From the NCBI RefSeq assembly GCF_003058325.1, contig NZ_CP028843.1, forward strand, positions 3,469,501 through 3,533,500: 64,000 nucleotides of DNA, in the 5' to 3' direction. Both the position numbers and the translations under genes were made by a program. The notes beneath the pieces are model-generated. The model ran no database searches. It was not told the DNA's origin and saw nothing but the letters and a program-made list of their open reading frames with translations. This DNA comes from Methylobacterium currus. Lineage in GTDB: Bacteria > Pseudomonadota > Alphaproteobacteria > Rhizobiales > Beijerinckiaceae. This document shows, in pieces, positions 17,041 through 25,100 of the stretch (its first letter is position 1; each line of letters opens with the position of its first letter).

Positions 17041-17397
17041 ATGGACGAACGTCAAGCCCTCCTGGCCTTCGCGGCCCTGGCGCAGGAAACCCGTCTGCGC
17101 CTCCTGCGCCATCTCGTGACCGCCGGCCCGGAGGGGGTGGCGGCCGGCACGCTCGCGAGCGAGGCCGGCGTGTCCGCCTCCAACGTGTCGTTCCACCTGA
17201 AGGAGCTGGAACAGGCCGGCCTCGTCGCCTCGCGGCGGGAGGGGCGCTCGATCATCTACAAGGCCGCCTATCCGGCGTTGTCCGGCCTGATCGCCTTCCT
17301 GTTGAAGGATTGCTGCCAGGGGCGGCCGGAGGTCTGCACGCCGGCGGTCACGGCCCTCACGTCCGGCTGCGGCACCCAGGCAGGAGCCTGCGCGTGA
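17041..17397 (+). CDS. arsR: ArsR-family arsenite-responsive repressor
   Basis: Winged-helix repressor, 118 aa. The DNA-binding helix region (LASEAGVSASNVSFHLKEL) and wing (SRREGRSIIYKA) are clear. Metalloid-binding thiols appear near the C-terminus as KDCCQGRPEVC, that is Cys91, Cys92 and Cys99; this matches the Acidithiobacillus-type ArsR with a C-terminal three-Cys site rather than the CVC site in the helix of E. coli ArsR. Its stop overlaps the next start (GTGA), so it leads the ars operon arsR, arsC-arsN, acr3, MFS and probably represses it and the divergent gene. Confidence 0.9.
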   Translation: MDERQALLAFAALAQETRLRLLRHLVTAGPEGVAAGTLASEAGVSASNVSFHLKELEQAGLVASRREGRSIIYKAAYPALSGLIAFLLKDCCQGRPEVCTPAVTALTSGCGTQAGACA

Positions 17398-18230
17398 CGG
17401 TCACCCTCTACCACAACCCGGATTGCGGCACCTCGCGCAGCACCCTCGCGCTCCTGCGGGCCTGCGGCGTCGAGCCGGCGGTCATCGAGTACCTTCGCAC
17501 GCCGCCCTCCACGCCGGAGCTGGTCGCCCTGCTCGACCGCATGGGCGTGCCGGTGCGCGAGATCCTCCGCCAGAAGGACACGCCCTACGCGGCCATGGGC
17601 CTGGGCGATCCGGCCAGGACCGACGCCGCGCTGCACGCCGCGATCCAGGCGCACCCGATCCTGCTCAACCGACCGATCGTGGTCACGGCGGCGGGTGCGA
17701 AGCTCTGCCGTCCCTCGGAGGTGGTGCTGGACCTCCTCCCGGGACGGCGGCCCGCCATGGCCGCGGCCCGCGACGACGGCACGGCCTTTCTCCGGGACCA
17801 TCGGGCCCGCGGCGACGACCCCGACCTGGTGGAGGCCCTGGCGGCGGCCGGCCTGCCCACGGCCGACCTCACCGATCCCGGCCGCATCGTCTTCCGCTAC
17901 ACCACGCTCGACCGCCAGGACGTCGGCTGGGGCGGGTTCGAGCGCTACGGCGCCGACGTGCTGCTGCGCTCCATGATGGTGATGCCCTGGTGTCGCCGGC
18001 AGGGCGGCGGGCGCAACCTGGCCGCCCTGCTGATGCGGCGGGCCTACGATCAGGGCGCACGCCAGGCCTACGCGCTGACCGGTGGCCCGGAAGCCCGCGC
18101 CTTCTTCGAACGGCTGGGCTTCTCGGCCTGCGACCGCGCGGCGGCCCCGGCCGCCATCCGGACCACGCGCCAGGCGAGCGGGCTGTGCCCGGCCTCGGCC
18201 ACGCTGCTGACCAAGCGCATCACCTTCTGA
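17394..18230 (+). CDS. arsC: Fused arsenate reductase ArsC and ArsN-like N-acetyltransferase
   Basis: Single 278-aa protein with two domains. Residues 1-118 are a glutaredoxin-coupled ArsC (VTVTLYHNPDCGTSRSTLAL, catalytic Cys11; LNRPIVVT; the RP substrate-loop motif). Residues about 125-275 are a GNAT fold with the acetyl-CoA loop RRQGGGRNLAALLM and FFERLGF end, matching ArsN-type proteins of ars operons. ArsC reduces arsenate to arsenite for export; ArsN relatives acetylate toxic arsenic analogues such as glutamine-mimicking organoarsenicals. The GTG at 17394 overlaps the arsR stop, giving the exact ArsC N-terminus, so coupling is likely. No stop or frame change separates the domains. Confidence 0.85.
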   Translation: MTVTLYHNPDCGTSRSTLALLRACGVEPAVIEYLRTPPSTPELVALLDRMGVPVREILRQKDTPYAAMGLGDPARTDAALHAAIQAHPILLNRPIVVTAAGAKLCRPSEVVLDLLPGRRPAMAAARDDGTAFLRDHRARGDDPDLVEALAAAGLPTADLTDPGRIVFRYTTLDRQDVGWGGFERYGADVLLRSMMVMPWCRRQGGGRNLAALLMRRAYDQGARQAYALTGGPEARAFFERLGFSACDRAAAPAAIRTTRQASGLCPASATLLTKRITF

Positions 18231-18241
18231 AAGCCCGGCCC

Positions 18242-19309
18242 ATGTCCACCTTCGAGCGCTACTTGACCCTGTGGGTCGCCCTCTGCATCGTCGCCGGCGT
18301 CGCGCTCGGCCATGCGATGCCGGGATTCTTCCACCTGGTCGGCGCGGCCGAGATCGCCAAGGTCAACCTGCCGGTGGCTGTGCTGATCTGGCTGATGGTC
18401 GTCCCGATGCTGCTCAGGATCGATTTCGCCGCGCTCGGCCAGGTCGGCCGGCACTGGCGCGGGATCGGGATCACCCTCCTGGTCAACTGGGCGGTCAAGC
18501 CGTTCTCGATGGCGCTGCTCGGCTGGCTGTTCGTCGGCTGGCTGTTCAAGCCCCTCCTGCCGGCGGACCAGATCGACAGCTACATCGCCGGCCTCATCAT
18601 CCTGGCCGCCGCGCCCTGCACCGCCATGGTGTTCGTCTGGTCGAACCTGACCCGGGGCGAGCCGCATTTCACGCTGAGCCAGGTCGCGCTCAACGACAGC
18701 ATCATGGTGGTGGCCTTCGCCCCCATCGTCGGCCTGCTGCTCGGCCTGTCCTCGATCACCGTCCCGTGGTCCACCCTGGTGCTCTCGGTGGTGCTCTACA
18801 TCGTCGTTCCGGTGATCGTGGCGCAACTCGTGCGGCGCAGCCTGTTGGCCTCCGGCGGGCAGGCGGCCCTCGACCGGCTGCTGAACACCCTCGGCCCGGT
18901 CTCGCTCGTCGCCCTGCTCGCCACGCTGGTGCTGCTGTTCGGCTTCCAGGGCGAGCAGATCCTGGCGCAGCCGCTGATCATCGCCCTCCTGGCCGTGCCG
19001 ATCCTCATCCAGGTCTACCTCAATGCCGGGCTGGCCTACCTGCTCAACCGCCTGGCCGGGGAACAGCACTGCGTCGCCGGCCCCTCGGCGCTGATCGGGG
19101 CCAGCAACTTCTTCGAGCTGGCGGTGGCCGCGGCGATCAGCCTGTTCGGCTTCCACTCGGGCGCGGCCCTCGCCACGGTCGTGGGCGTGCTGATCGAGGT
19201 CCCGGTGATGCTGACGGTGGTGTGGATCGTGAACCGCAGCCAGGGCTGGTACGAACGCGGCGCCCTGCGCAGGGGCGCGGCGCTCGAGCCCGCCTCCCGT
19301 GACGCCTGA
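18242..19309 (+). CDS. acr3: Acr3-family arsenite efflux permease
   Basis: Inner-membrane arsenite exporter, 355 aa with about ten transmembrane helices. Family markers are LPVAVLIWLMVVPMLLRIDF, the conserved Cys126 in AAAPCTAMVFVWS and the GASNFFELAVAAAI loop late in the protein. Acr3 uses the proton gradient to expel arsenite produced by the ArsC part of the previous gene product. The ATG at 18242 lies 11 bases after the arsC stop. The 3' end overlaps the MFS start by 11 bases, so all four genes look like one transcript. Confidence 0.92.
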   Translation: MSTFERYLTLWVALCIVAGVALGHAMPGFFHLVGAAEIAKVNLPVAVLIWLMVVPMLLRIDFAALGQVGRHWRGIGITLLVNWAVKPFSMALLGWLFVGWLFKPLLPADQIDSYIAGLIILAAAPCTAMVFVWSNLTRGEPHFTLSQVALNDSIMVVAFAPIVGLLLGLSSITVPWSTLVLSVVLYIVVPVIVAQLVRRSLLASGGQAALDRLLNTLGPVSLVALLATLVLLFGFQGEQILAQPLIIALLAVPILIQVYLNAGLAYLLNRLAGEQHCVAGPSALIGASNFFELAVAAAISLFGFHSGAALATVVGVLIEVPVMLTVVWIVNRSQGWYERGALRRGAALEPASRDA

Positions 19310-20498
19310 GCCGGGCGGGCGCAGCCGCCTCGCCGTCGTCTCCGCCCTGGGCGTCGTCGAGATCCTCGCCTGGGGCTCGTCCTTCTACCTGCCGGCGATC
19401 CTCGCCGGCCCGGTCGCGGACAGCACCGGGTGGCCGCTCGCCGGGATCGTCGGCGGCCTGACCCTCGGCCTCCTGGTCGCCGCCTTCGCCTCGCCGCATG
19501 TCGGCGCGGCGATCCAGCGCCATGGCGGCCGGCCGGTCCTCGCCCTGGCGGCTTGCCTGCTGGCGGCCGGCCTCGTCACCCTGGCGCTCGCGCCTGTCCT
19601 GCCGGTCTACCTGGCCGGCTGGCTGCTCCTCGGCCTCGGCATGGCCTGCGGCCTCTACGACCCCGCCTTCGCCACGCTCGCCCGCCTCTACGGCGCGGCG
19701 GCGCGGCCGGCGATCACCACGCTGACCCTGTGGGGCGGGTTCGCCAGCACGGTATGCTGGCCGCTCTCGGCCTTCCTGGTCGCGCAGACCGGGTGGCGGG
19801 GCGCGTGCCTCGCCTATGCCGCCCTGCATCTGCTGGTCACGCTGCCGCTGGCACTCCTCTTCGTCCCGCCCGCCCCGGCACTAGCGACGACGACCGACGC
19901 CCATCGGGCGGACAGGCCGCTCTCGGCGCGCGAGCGGCGGGTGTTCCTGCTGTTCGCCGGGGTGCTGGTGCTCGGGGGGGCGATCATGTCCCTGGTGTCG
20001 GTGCACCTCATCGCCCTGCTGCAGACGCGCGGCGTCGCCCTCGCCTCGGCGGTGTCCTACGGGGCGCTGATCGGGCCGGCGCAGGTCGGCGCGCGGATCG
20101 TGGAGATGGCGCTCAAGGGCCGCCACCACCCGCTCTGGACGCTGACGGCGGCCTTCGGCCTGGTCGCCCTCGGCCTCGCGCTGCTCGCCGGCGGCGTGCC
20201 CGGCCCCGGGCTCTGGCTGGTGCTCTATGGCGGCGGCAACGGGATCTATTCGATCGCCCGGGGCACGGTGCCGCTGGCCCTGTTCGGCCCGGACCGTTAC
20301 CCGCTGCTCGCCGGCCGCCTGGCGCGGCCGGGGCTGATCGCCCAGGCCCTGGCCCCGCCGGCCGGGGCGTTCGTGCTCACCCAGGCCGGCGCCGGCCCGT
20401 TATGGGGGCTGCTGCTCGCCTGCGCCCTCGTCAATCTCGGCCTGATCGGGGCGCTGTGGCGGACCCGATCGCCCTCGACCGCACCGCTCGGCGCGTGA
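19299..20498 (+). CDS. MFS transporter of the arsenic operon
   Basis: Major-facilitator carrier of 399 aa with 12 predicted helices and a Gly/Ala-rich composition (VVEILAWGSSFYLPAILAGP near the start; ASPHVGAAIQRHGGRPVL is the helix 2-3 loop motif). It starts at GTG 19299, inside the end of acr3. MFS genes of this kind recur at the end of ars operons; some export organoarsenicals or acetylated and thiolated products, so it may move the product of the ArsN domain. That link is inference. It is not an obvious ArsJ because no GAPDH-like partner gene is present. Confidence 0.8.
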   Translation: MTPEPGGRSRLAVVSALGVVEILAWGSSFYLPAILAGPVADSTGWPLAGIVGGLTLGLLVAAFASPHVGAAIQRHGGRPVLALAACLLAAGLVTLALAPVLPVYLAGWLLLGLGMACGLYDPAFATLARLYGAAARPAITTLTLWGGFASTVCWPLSAFLVAQTGWRGACLAYAALHLLVTLPLALLFVPPAPALATTTDAHRADRPLSARERRVFLLFAGVLVLGGAIMSLVSVHLIALLQTRGVALASAVSYGALIGPAQVGARIVEMALKGRHHPLWTLTAAFGLVALGLALLAGGVPGPGLWLVLYGGGNGIYSIARGTVPLALFGPDRYPLLAGRLARPGLIAQALAPPAGAFVLTQAGAGPLWGLLLACALVNLGLIGALWRTRSPSTAPLGA

Positions 20499-20585
20499 CG
20501 TTCCGGCCGGGCCGCCGGGATCACGCCCCGGAGTCTCGGCCCCCGGCGCACCGCACCAGGGGCCGGACCGACGAGGACCCGCCGG

Positions 20586-21872
20586 TCACGCCGCCATCGG
20601 CGCCGGGATCTCGGTCTCGCGCTCGGTCACCAGGTCGGCGGCGATGCGGCCGGAGCCCGCCGCCATGGTCCAGCCCAGCGTGCCGTGGCCGGTATTGAGC
20701 ACCAGGCCGCGGATCCGGGTGCGGCCGAGATAGGGCACGTTCGAGGGCGTGGTCGGGCGCAGGCCGCTCCAGGCGGTGGCGGCGGAAAAATTGCCGGCAT
20801 TCGGGAAGGTGCGCCGGGCGTTCTCCAGGATCGCCGCGACCCGCTCTGCGTCGAGGTGGCGGGTATAGCCCGACAATTCGGCGGTGCCGGCGACCCGCAG
20901 GTGGGTGCCGAGGTTCGAATAGACCAGCTTGTACTCGTCGTCGGTGAGGCTGACCTGCGGCGCACCGTTATGGCCCTCGATCGGGATCGAGACCGAGTAG
21001 CCCTTGGCCGGGTAGATCGCGAGGTTCACGCCGTAGCGGCGCAGGAACGGCGCCGACCACGCGCCGAGCGAGACGACGACGTTCGGGGCGGTGAGCCGCT
21101 GGTGCCCGCCCGCCACCATCGCCTCGACGCCGGTGATGCGATCGCCGTTGGCTGAGAGCAGCAGGCGCGTCGCCTCGGACCCGTACAGGAAGGTCGCGCC
21201 CATCGCGGCGGTGCGGGCGGCGAGCGCCTGGGTGAAGGCGCGGGCGTCGCCGCTCTCGTCCTCGGCGGTGTAGGTGGCGCCGACCACGTCGTCGATGGCG
21301 TGGGCGAAGGCCGGCTCGAGGGCCAGCACCTCGTCGCGCGAGACCACCCGGCGCTCGCAGCCGTGCTGGCGCATCAGCTCGGCGACGGGCTTGGCCGCCT
21401 CGAACTCCTTGGCGTCACGGTAGAAATGCAGGATGCCGAGGGTCTTCTCGGCGTAGGCCAGGTTCTCGGCGGCGCGGATCTCCTGGAGCTTCGCCCGGCT
21501 ATAGGCGCCGAGCCGCACGATCTCGACGGTGTTGCGGCGCGCCCGCTCCGGGGTGCAGTTGCGCAGGAAGCCGGCGATCCACGACCATTGATGCCGGTCG
21601 AGGCGGGGCGTGAACAGCAGCGGCGCCTTCGCGTCGAACAGCCACTTCATCACCTTGAGGGGGGCGCTCGGATTCGCCCAGGGCTCGGCGTGGCTCACCG
21701 AGATCTGGCCGCCATTGGCGTAGCTGGTCTCGAGCCCCGCCCCGCCCTGGCGGTCGATCACGCAGACCGACAGGCCGGCACGCGCCGCCCAGTAGGCAGT
21801 GGCGGTGCCGACGACGCCGGCGCCGAGCACGATGAGATCGAAGGAGGTCTGTTGTCCCGACACGCGTTCCAT
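20586..21872 (-). CDS. dadA: D-amino acid dehydrogenase (FAD)
   Basis: Membrane-associated flavoprotein of 428 aa that oxidises D-amino acids to 2-oxo acids and ammonia with electrons passed to quinone. The FAD-binding start FDLIVLGAGVVGTATAYWAA is followed by a CVIDRQ strand end and SYANGGQISVSHAEPW, a DadA hallmark. The C-terminal GLRPTTPSNVPYLGR and LNTGHGTLGWTMAAGSG motifs close the flavin site. The gene lies behind a tandem glycine riboswitch, which suggests that here it also or mainly deals with glycine or is turned on when glycine is abundant. It is monocistronic; the alanine racemase usually paired with dadA is not adjacent. Confidence 0.9.
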   Translation of the reverse strand: MERVSGQQTSFDLIVLGAGVVGTATAYWAARAGLSVCVIDRQGGAGLETSYANGGQISVSHAEPWANPSAPLKVMKWLFDAKAPLLFTPRLDRHQWSWIAGFLRNCTPERARRNTVEIVRLGAYSRAKLQEIRAAENLAYAEKTLGILHFYRDAKEFEAAKPVAELMRQHGCERRVVSRDEVLALEPAFAHAIDDVVGATYTAEDESGDARAFTQALAARTAAMGATFLYGSEATRLLLSANGDRITGVEAMVAGGHQRLTAPNVVVSLGAWSAPFLRRYGVNLAIYPAKGYSVSIPIEGHNGAPQVSLTDDEYKLVYSNLGTHLRVAGTAELSGYTRHLDAERVAAILENARRTFPNAGNFSAATAWSGLRPTTPSNVPYLGRTRIRGLVLNTGHGTLGWTMAAGSGRIAADLVTERETEIPAPMAA

Positions 21873-21908
21873 CCTTCCCGCCGGTTCAGGGCAGGTCGCA
21901 GGAGTTGG

Positions 21909-22095
21909 AACTCTGTTCGGGTGGCCTGAGAGATTCGCCGGGCTCGCACCCGGCTTGCTCCATCGGCGGGCGACATGCGCCCTCTCCAGAGTGCCCTCTC
22001 GGTCGCGGTCCTTCTACCTGAGAGCTTCGGCGCGCAGCACGGCTGGCACGCCTTTCCCCTTCGGTGCCGACCCTAAGGCCGGTCTCTCCCGCGAT
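21909..22095 (-). ncRNA. Tandem glycine riboswitch upstream of dadA
   Basis: Read on the minus strand, the first aptamer begins GCGGGAGAGACC, runs through GCACCGAAGGGGAAAGGCG and ends AGCTCTCAGGTAGAAGGAC. The second has TCTGGAGAGGGCG, a variable stem GCCGGGTGCGAGCCCGGC and AATCTCTCAGGCCACC. Both CTCAGG and GAGAG core segments and the CCGAAGGGG loop of the first aptamer match the glycine riboswitch pattern; the second lacks the exact CCGAAGG loop. It lies 37 bases before the dadA start, where it could mask or expose the ribosome site. Confidence 0.85.
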
Positions 22096-22189
22096 CGTCA
22101 ACGGACGGCCGAGCCTGTAGCACGGCCGTACGGGGCGCAAAAGCGCAAAGATCGGTCGTCCCCGCGCAGGCAGGATCGGCCGCTCACGC

Positions 22190-23152
22190 TCACGCGCGGC
22201 AGGCCTCGAAGCCCTTGCGGATGGCTTCCGGATCGAGGTGGCGGCCGATGAACACGACGCGGGATTCCCGCGGGTCGCCCGGCTTCCACTCGTCCTGCAA
22301 ATCGCCGTCGAGGATCATGTGCACGCCCTGGAAGACGAAGCGGCGCGGCTCGTCGGGGAAGCTCACGATGCCCTTGCAGCGCAGGATGTCGGGCCCCTGG
22401 ACCTGGGTCAGGTCGGAGATCCACGGCATGAACTTGTTGGGATCGACCGCGCCGGGGAGCCGGGCCGAGATCGACTGGATCTCGTCGGAATGGTGGTGAT
22501 GGTGCCCCTCCTCGAGGAATTCAGGCTCGATCTCGACGATGCGGGCGAGGTCGAAGGCGCTGCGGCCGAGGACCTTGTCGAGCGGCACGGCGCAATGCTG
22601 CGTGCGGTGGATCTCGGCCGAGGGGTTGATGGCGCGGATCTGGCGCTCCACCGCGTCGAGGCCGGCCTCGTCGACGAGGTCGGCCTTGTTCAGGAGGATC
22701 ACGTCCGCAAAGGCGACCTGGTTCTTGGCCTCGGGCGCGTCCTTCAGGCGCTCGGACAGCCACTTGGCGTCCACCACCGTCACCACCGCGTCGAGGGTGG
22801 CGGCCTCGCCGACATCCTGGTCGACGAAGAAGGTCTGGGCGACCGGCGCCGGGTCGGCGAGGCCGGTGGTCTCGACGATGATCGCGTCGAACTTGCCCTT
22901 GCGCTTCATCAGCCCGTCCATGATGCGGATCAGGTCGCCGCGCACGGTGCAGCAGATGCAGCCGTTGTTCATCTCGAACACTTCCTCGTCGGCACCCACG
23001 ACGAGGTCGTTGTCGATGCCGATCTCGCCGAACTCGTTGACGATCACGGCGTAGCGCTTGCCGTGCGGCTCGGTGAGGATGCGGTTGAGGAGCGTGGTCT
23101 TGCCGGCGCCGAGATAGCCGGTGAGCACCGTGACGGGGATCTTGTCGGACAT
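22190..23152 (-). CDS. CobW/COG0523 family GTPase (metal chaperone type)
   Basis: G3E-family GTPase, 320 aa. Walker A is GYLGAGKTT (residues 12-20), the metal-binding CxCC site is CICC at 65-68, and LLNKADLVD supplies guanine recognition. A His cluster (GHHHHHSDE) lies near residue 240, then the CobW C-terminal domain ([10 protein letters not shown]). Such proteins hand metal ions, often zinc or cobalt, to target enzymes. Its neighbour upstream on the same strand is a creatininase-type metal hydrolase, a plausible client. The ATG at 23152 gives the standard N-terminus. The metal served is not determined by sequence. Confidence 0.87.
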   Translation of the reverse strand: MSDKIPVTVLTGYLGAGKTTLLNRILTEPHGKRYAVIVNEFGEIGIDNDLVVGADEEVFEMNNGCICCTVRGDLIRIMDGLMKRKGKFDAIIVETTGLADPAPVAQTFFVDQDVGEAATLDAVVTVVDAKWLSERLKDAPEAKNQVAFADVILLNKADLVDEAGLDAVERQIRAINPSAEIHRTQHCAVPLDKVLGRSAFDLARIVEIEPEFLEEGHHHHHSDEIQSISARLPGAVDPNKFMPWISDLTQVQGPDILRCKGIVSFPDEPRRFVFQGVHMILDGDLQDEWKPGDPRESRVVFIGRHLDPEAIRKGFEACRA

Positions 23153-23203
23153 GCGGGGCCGTCTGTTCGCAGGTGAGCGGGGCGCCGGGGGGCGCCGCGA
23201 CGG

Positions 23204-23220
23204 GTGATATAGTGTGTCAC
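23204..23220. promoter_or_regulatory. Inverted repeat GTGA-N9-TCAC before the CobW gene
   Basis: GTGATATAGTGTGTCAC lies about 50 bases before the cobW-type start and overlaps the end of the creatininase-type gene. Its AT-rich core could contain a -10 element on the minus strand. A metal-responsive regulator site is possible but not shown. Confidence 0.25.
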
Positions 23221-24020
23221 TCCGCCCGGCGCGAGACCGGTCCGTCCAAGCTGAAGCGGGCGACGTCGCGCAAAAGGTCGACGAAGGCCCGGGCGCCGTG
23301 ATCGAGGAGGGCGCGGCCGGCCTCCGCCGTCCCGAGGCTCGCATCGCCGATGGCGCCGGCCGCGTTGAGGTCCTGCGCGTGCCAGGCAAGGGCGGCCGGG
23401 CGGCCGGCGCGCAGGTGGGTGTAGGTGCGCTCCATCGCGCGGCTTGCCGGCACGAAGTCGCGGATCGCCGCGCGGCGCACCAGGTCGGGCCGGAGCGCCA
23501 GCATCAGGGCGGTCTCGATCCCGCCGCCATGGATGCCGTGGCGCACCTCACCGTCCGGAAACAGCCCCGGCGGCGTGCCGAAGCGGCTCCAGGCGGTGGT
23601 GACCGCCACCATCCCGTGCCGGCCGCGCAGCGACAGGGCCACGAGGTCCATGAGCGCGCTGTTGCCGCCATGCGAGGAGACGATGACGAGCCGGGTGCAG
23701 CCGGCCCGCACCACGCCGTCGCCGATCTCGGTCCAGGCCCTGAGCGCCGTCTCGGGCGTCAGCGTCAGGGTGCCGGGAAAATCCGTGTGCTCGGGCGACA
23801 GGCCGACGGTCTGCACCGGCAGAACCCGCACGTCGAGGTCGCCGGGCACGAGGTCCGCGACCCGCGCCAGGTAGCCCTCCGCGATGACGACGTCGGTGGC
23901 GAGCGGCAGGTGCGGGCCGTGCTGCTCCACGGCCGCGACCGGCAGCACCGCCACGGTGGCTGCGAGCGCGCCGTCGCGGCATTCCTCGGTGGTCAGGTCG
24001 CCCCAGGGCCGGGCCGGCAT
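23217..24020 (-). CDS. Creatininase-family amidohydrolase
   Basis: Metal-dependent hydrolase of 267 aa. Family signatures are [16 protein letters not shown] (Glu32 and His34 as metal ligands, Asp43) and VSSHGGN, with a late [13 protein letters not shown] segment that carries another metal ligand. Members open cyclic amides such as creatinine, or act in cofactor maturation (MftE in mycofactocin, and F420- and riboflavin-related types). Nothing nearby points to mycofactocin. It probably shares a transcript with the CobW-type GTPase 64 bases downstream. The ATG at 24020 fits the family N-terminus. Confidence 0.82.
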   Translation of the reverse strand: MPARPWGDLTTEECRDGALAATVAVLPVAAVEQHGPHLPLATDVVIAEGYLARVADLVPGDLDVRVLPVQTVGLSPEHTDFPGTLTLTPETALRAWTEIGDGVVRAGCTRLVIVSSHGGNSALMDLVALSLRGRHGMVAVTTAWSRFGTPPGLFPDGEVRHGIHGGGIETALMLALRPDLVRRAAIRDFVPASRAMERTYTHLRAGRPAALAWHAQDLNAAGAIGDASLGTAEAGRALLDHGARAFVDLLRDVARFSLDGPVSRRAE

Positions 24021-24214
24021 CGCGCATCCTCCGTCTCTCGCGCGGCCGACCATAAGCCGCGGACGGACGGGCCGGAACCGGCCTCGCGTCATCCAGTCGT
24101 CACAGGCCGGCTGGCATGTGCGCCCTCAAGGGCACCATGCGGCGCCCCGCCGGCCGCCCTTGCGCTCACGGTGCAGGCGCGGCAGGATTTGTCTCGAGAA
24201 CAGGGGCGGGTGCC

Positions 24215-24793
24215 ATGGCAACGGGCGAGCAGGCTTTGGCCGTGGACGCGCCGCGCCGGGCGGCCAAGCGCCTCCGGCCCCCCGGCGCCAAGAGCGTCGG
24301 CTGGGCCCTGATGCAGGCGGCGCGCCTCCATCGCGGCCGCATCGGCGACCGCCTGGCGGAACTCGATCTCTTCGCCGGCCAGGAGCAGGTGGTGCAGGCG
24401 CTGGCCGCCGCCGGCACCATGACCATGGGCGATCTCGCCGCCACCCTGCGGGTGCGCCCGCCCACCGCCTCGAAGACCATCACGCGGCTCGCCGCCATGG
24501 GGGTGGTCGAGCGCCGGACCGAGGCCGGGGACGGCCGCATCGTCCGGGTGCGCCTGACCGAGTCGGGCCTGGCCAAGGCCGCGGCGATCGAGGGCATCTG
24601 GGACGAGGTCGAGGCCGAGATGCTGGAAGGCTTCGACAACAAGGAGCGCCGGCGCCTGCGCAAGCTCCTGCGCCGCGCCGCCCGCAACCTCGCCGAGGCC
24701 GCCGGCCTCGAGGCGCACGAGTCCGACGCCGAGGCGGAGGACGATCTCGACGGCGGGCTCGACGGCGCCGATGCCGGCCGGGACATGGATTGA
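24215..24793 (+). CDS. MarR-family transcriptional regulator
   Basis: Winged-helix regulator, 192 aa. The DNA-binding region is LFAGQEQVVQALAAAG, then TMGDLAATLRVRPPTASKTI and a basic wing VVERRTEAGDGRIVRVRLT. An N-terminal Ala/Pro-rich basic arm of 30 residues precedes it, and the C-terminus is a strongly acidic tail (ESDAEAEDDLDGG). The ATG at 24215 was preferred to an upstream start at 24116 because upstream codons show no family likeness. The stop TGA takes its final A from the first base of the intergenic repeat. Target unknown; the next gene on the strand is a sensor kinase. Confidence 0.82.
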   Translation: MATGEQALAVDAPRRAAKRLRPPGAKSVGWALMQAARLHRGRIGDRLAELDLFAGQEQVVQALAAAGTMTMGDLAATLRVRPPTASKTITRLAAMGVVERRTEAGDGRIVRVRLTESGLAKAAAIEGIWDEVEAEMLEGFDNKERRRLRKLLRRAARNLAEAAGLEAHESDAEAEDDLDGGLDGADAGRDMD

Positions 24794-24910
24794 TACCGCC
24801 GCGCCTTCGAACGGACTCGTTCGAAGGCGCTGGCTCAGCCCGGACGGGCGCCGGCGCTGATGCGCCGGACGCTTTCGCATCGACGCGTCGATGCGAAAGC
24901 GCGATGGTAT
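24793..24910 (-). repeat. Three-hairpin intergenic repeat, copy 2 (reversed)
   Basis: Same element as at 11467, in the opposite orientation. The 28-bp palindrome and the 7-bp stem are kept; the long third stem is slightly altered (GCGCCTTCGAACG against CGTTCGAAGGCGC). Its ATACCG end overlaps the last base of the MarR stop codon. Confidence 0.9.
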
Positions 24911-25100
24911 GACGCGCGGGATCGACGCACAGCCTATCCCGATCCGCCGGATGGATTAGTTCCGACGCCATACGACCTAACGTGAAAGATCAGGCATCGC
25001 GTAACAGTTATTTCCTTATCAAGGACATCGTTCCTCATTCATCTGCCTTGCAGACAATCGGCTTGCGACGGGCGCAAGGCCGTTGGGCCGGTGCAGACGA
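24911..25100. other. Leader of the hybrid kinase gene
   Basis: Together with the repeat this makes a gap of about 300 bases. The part near 24975-25050 is AT-richer (AACAGTTATTTCCTTATCAA) and is the likely kinase promoter. No other element seen. Confidence 0.4.

Noticed and set aside
25083..25100. TTG start for the hybrid kinase
   Set aside because: Possible, but GTG at 25101 is in the same frame and is a more frequent start; the difference is only six residues.
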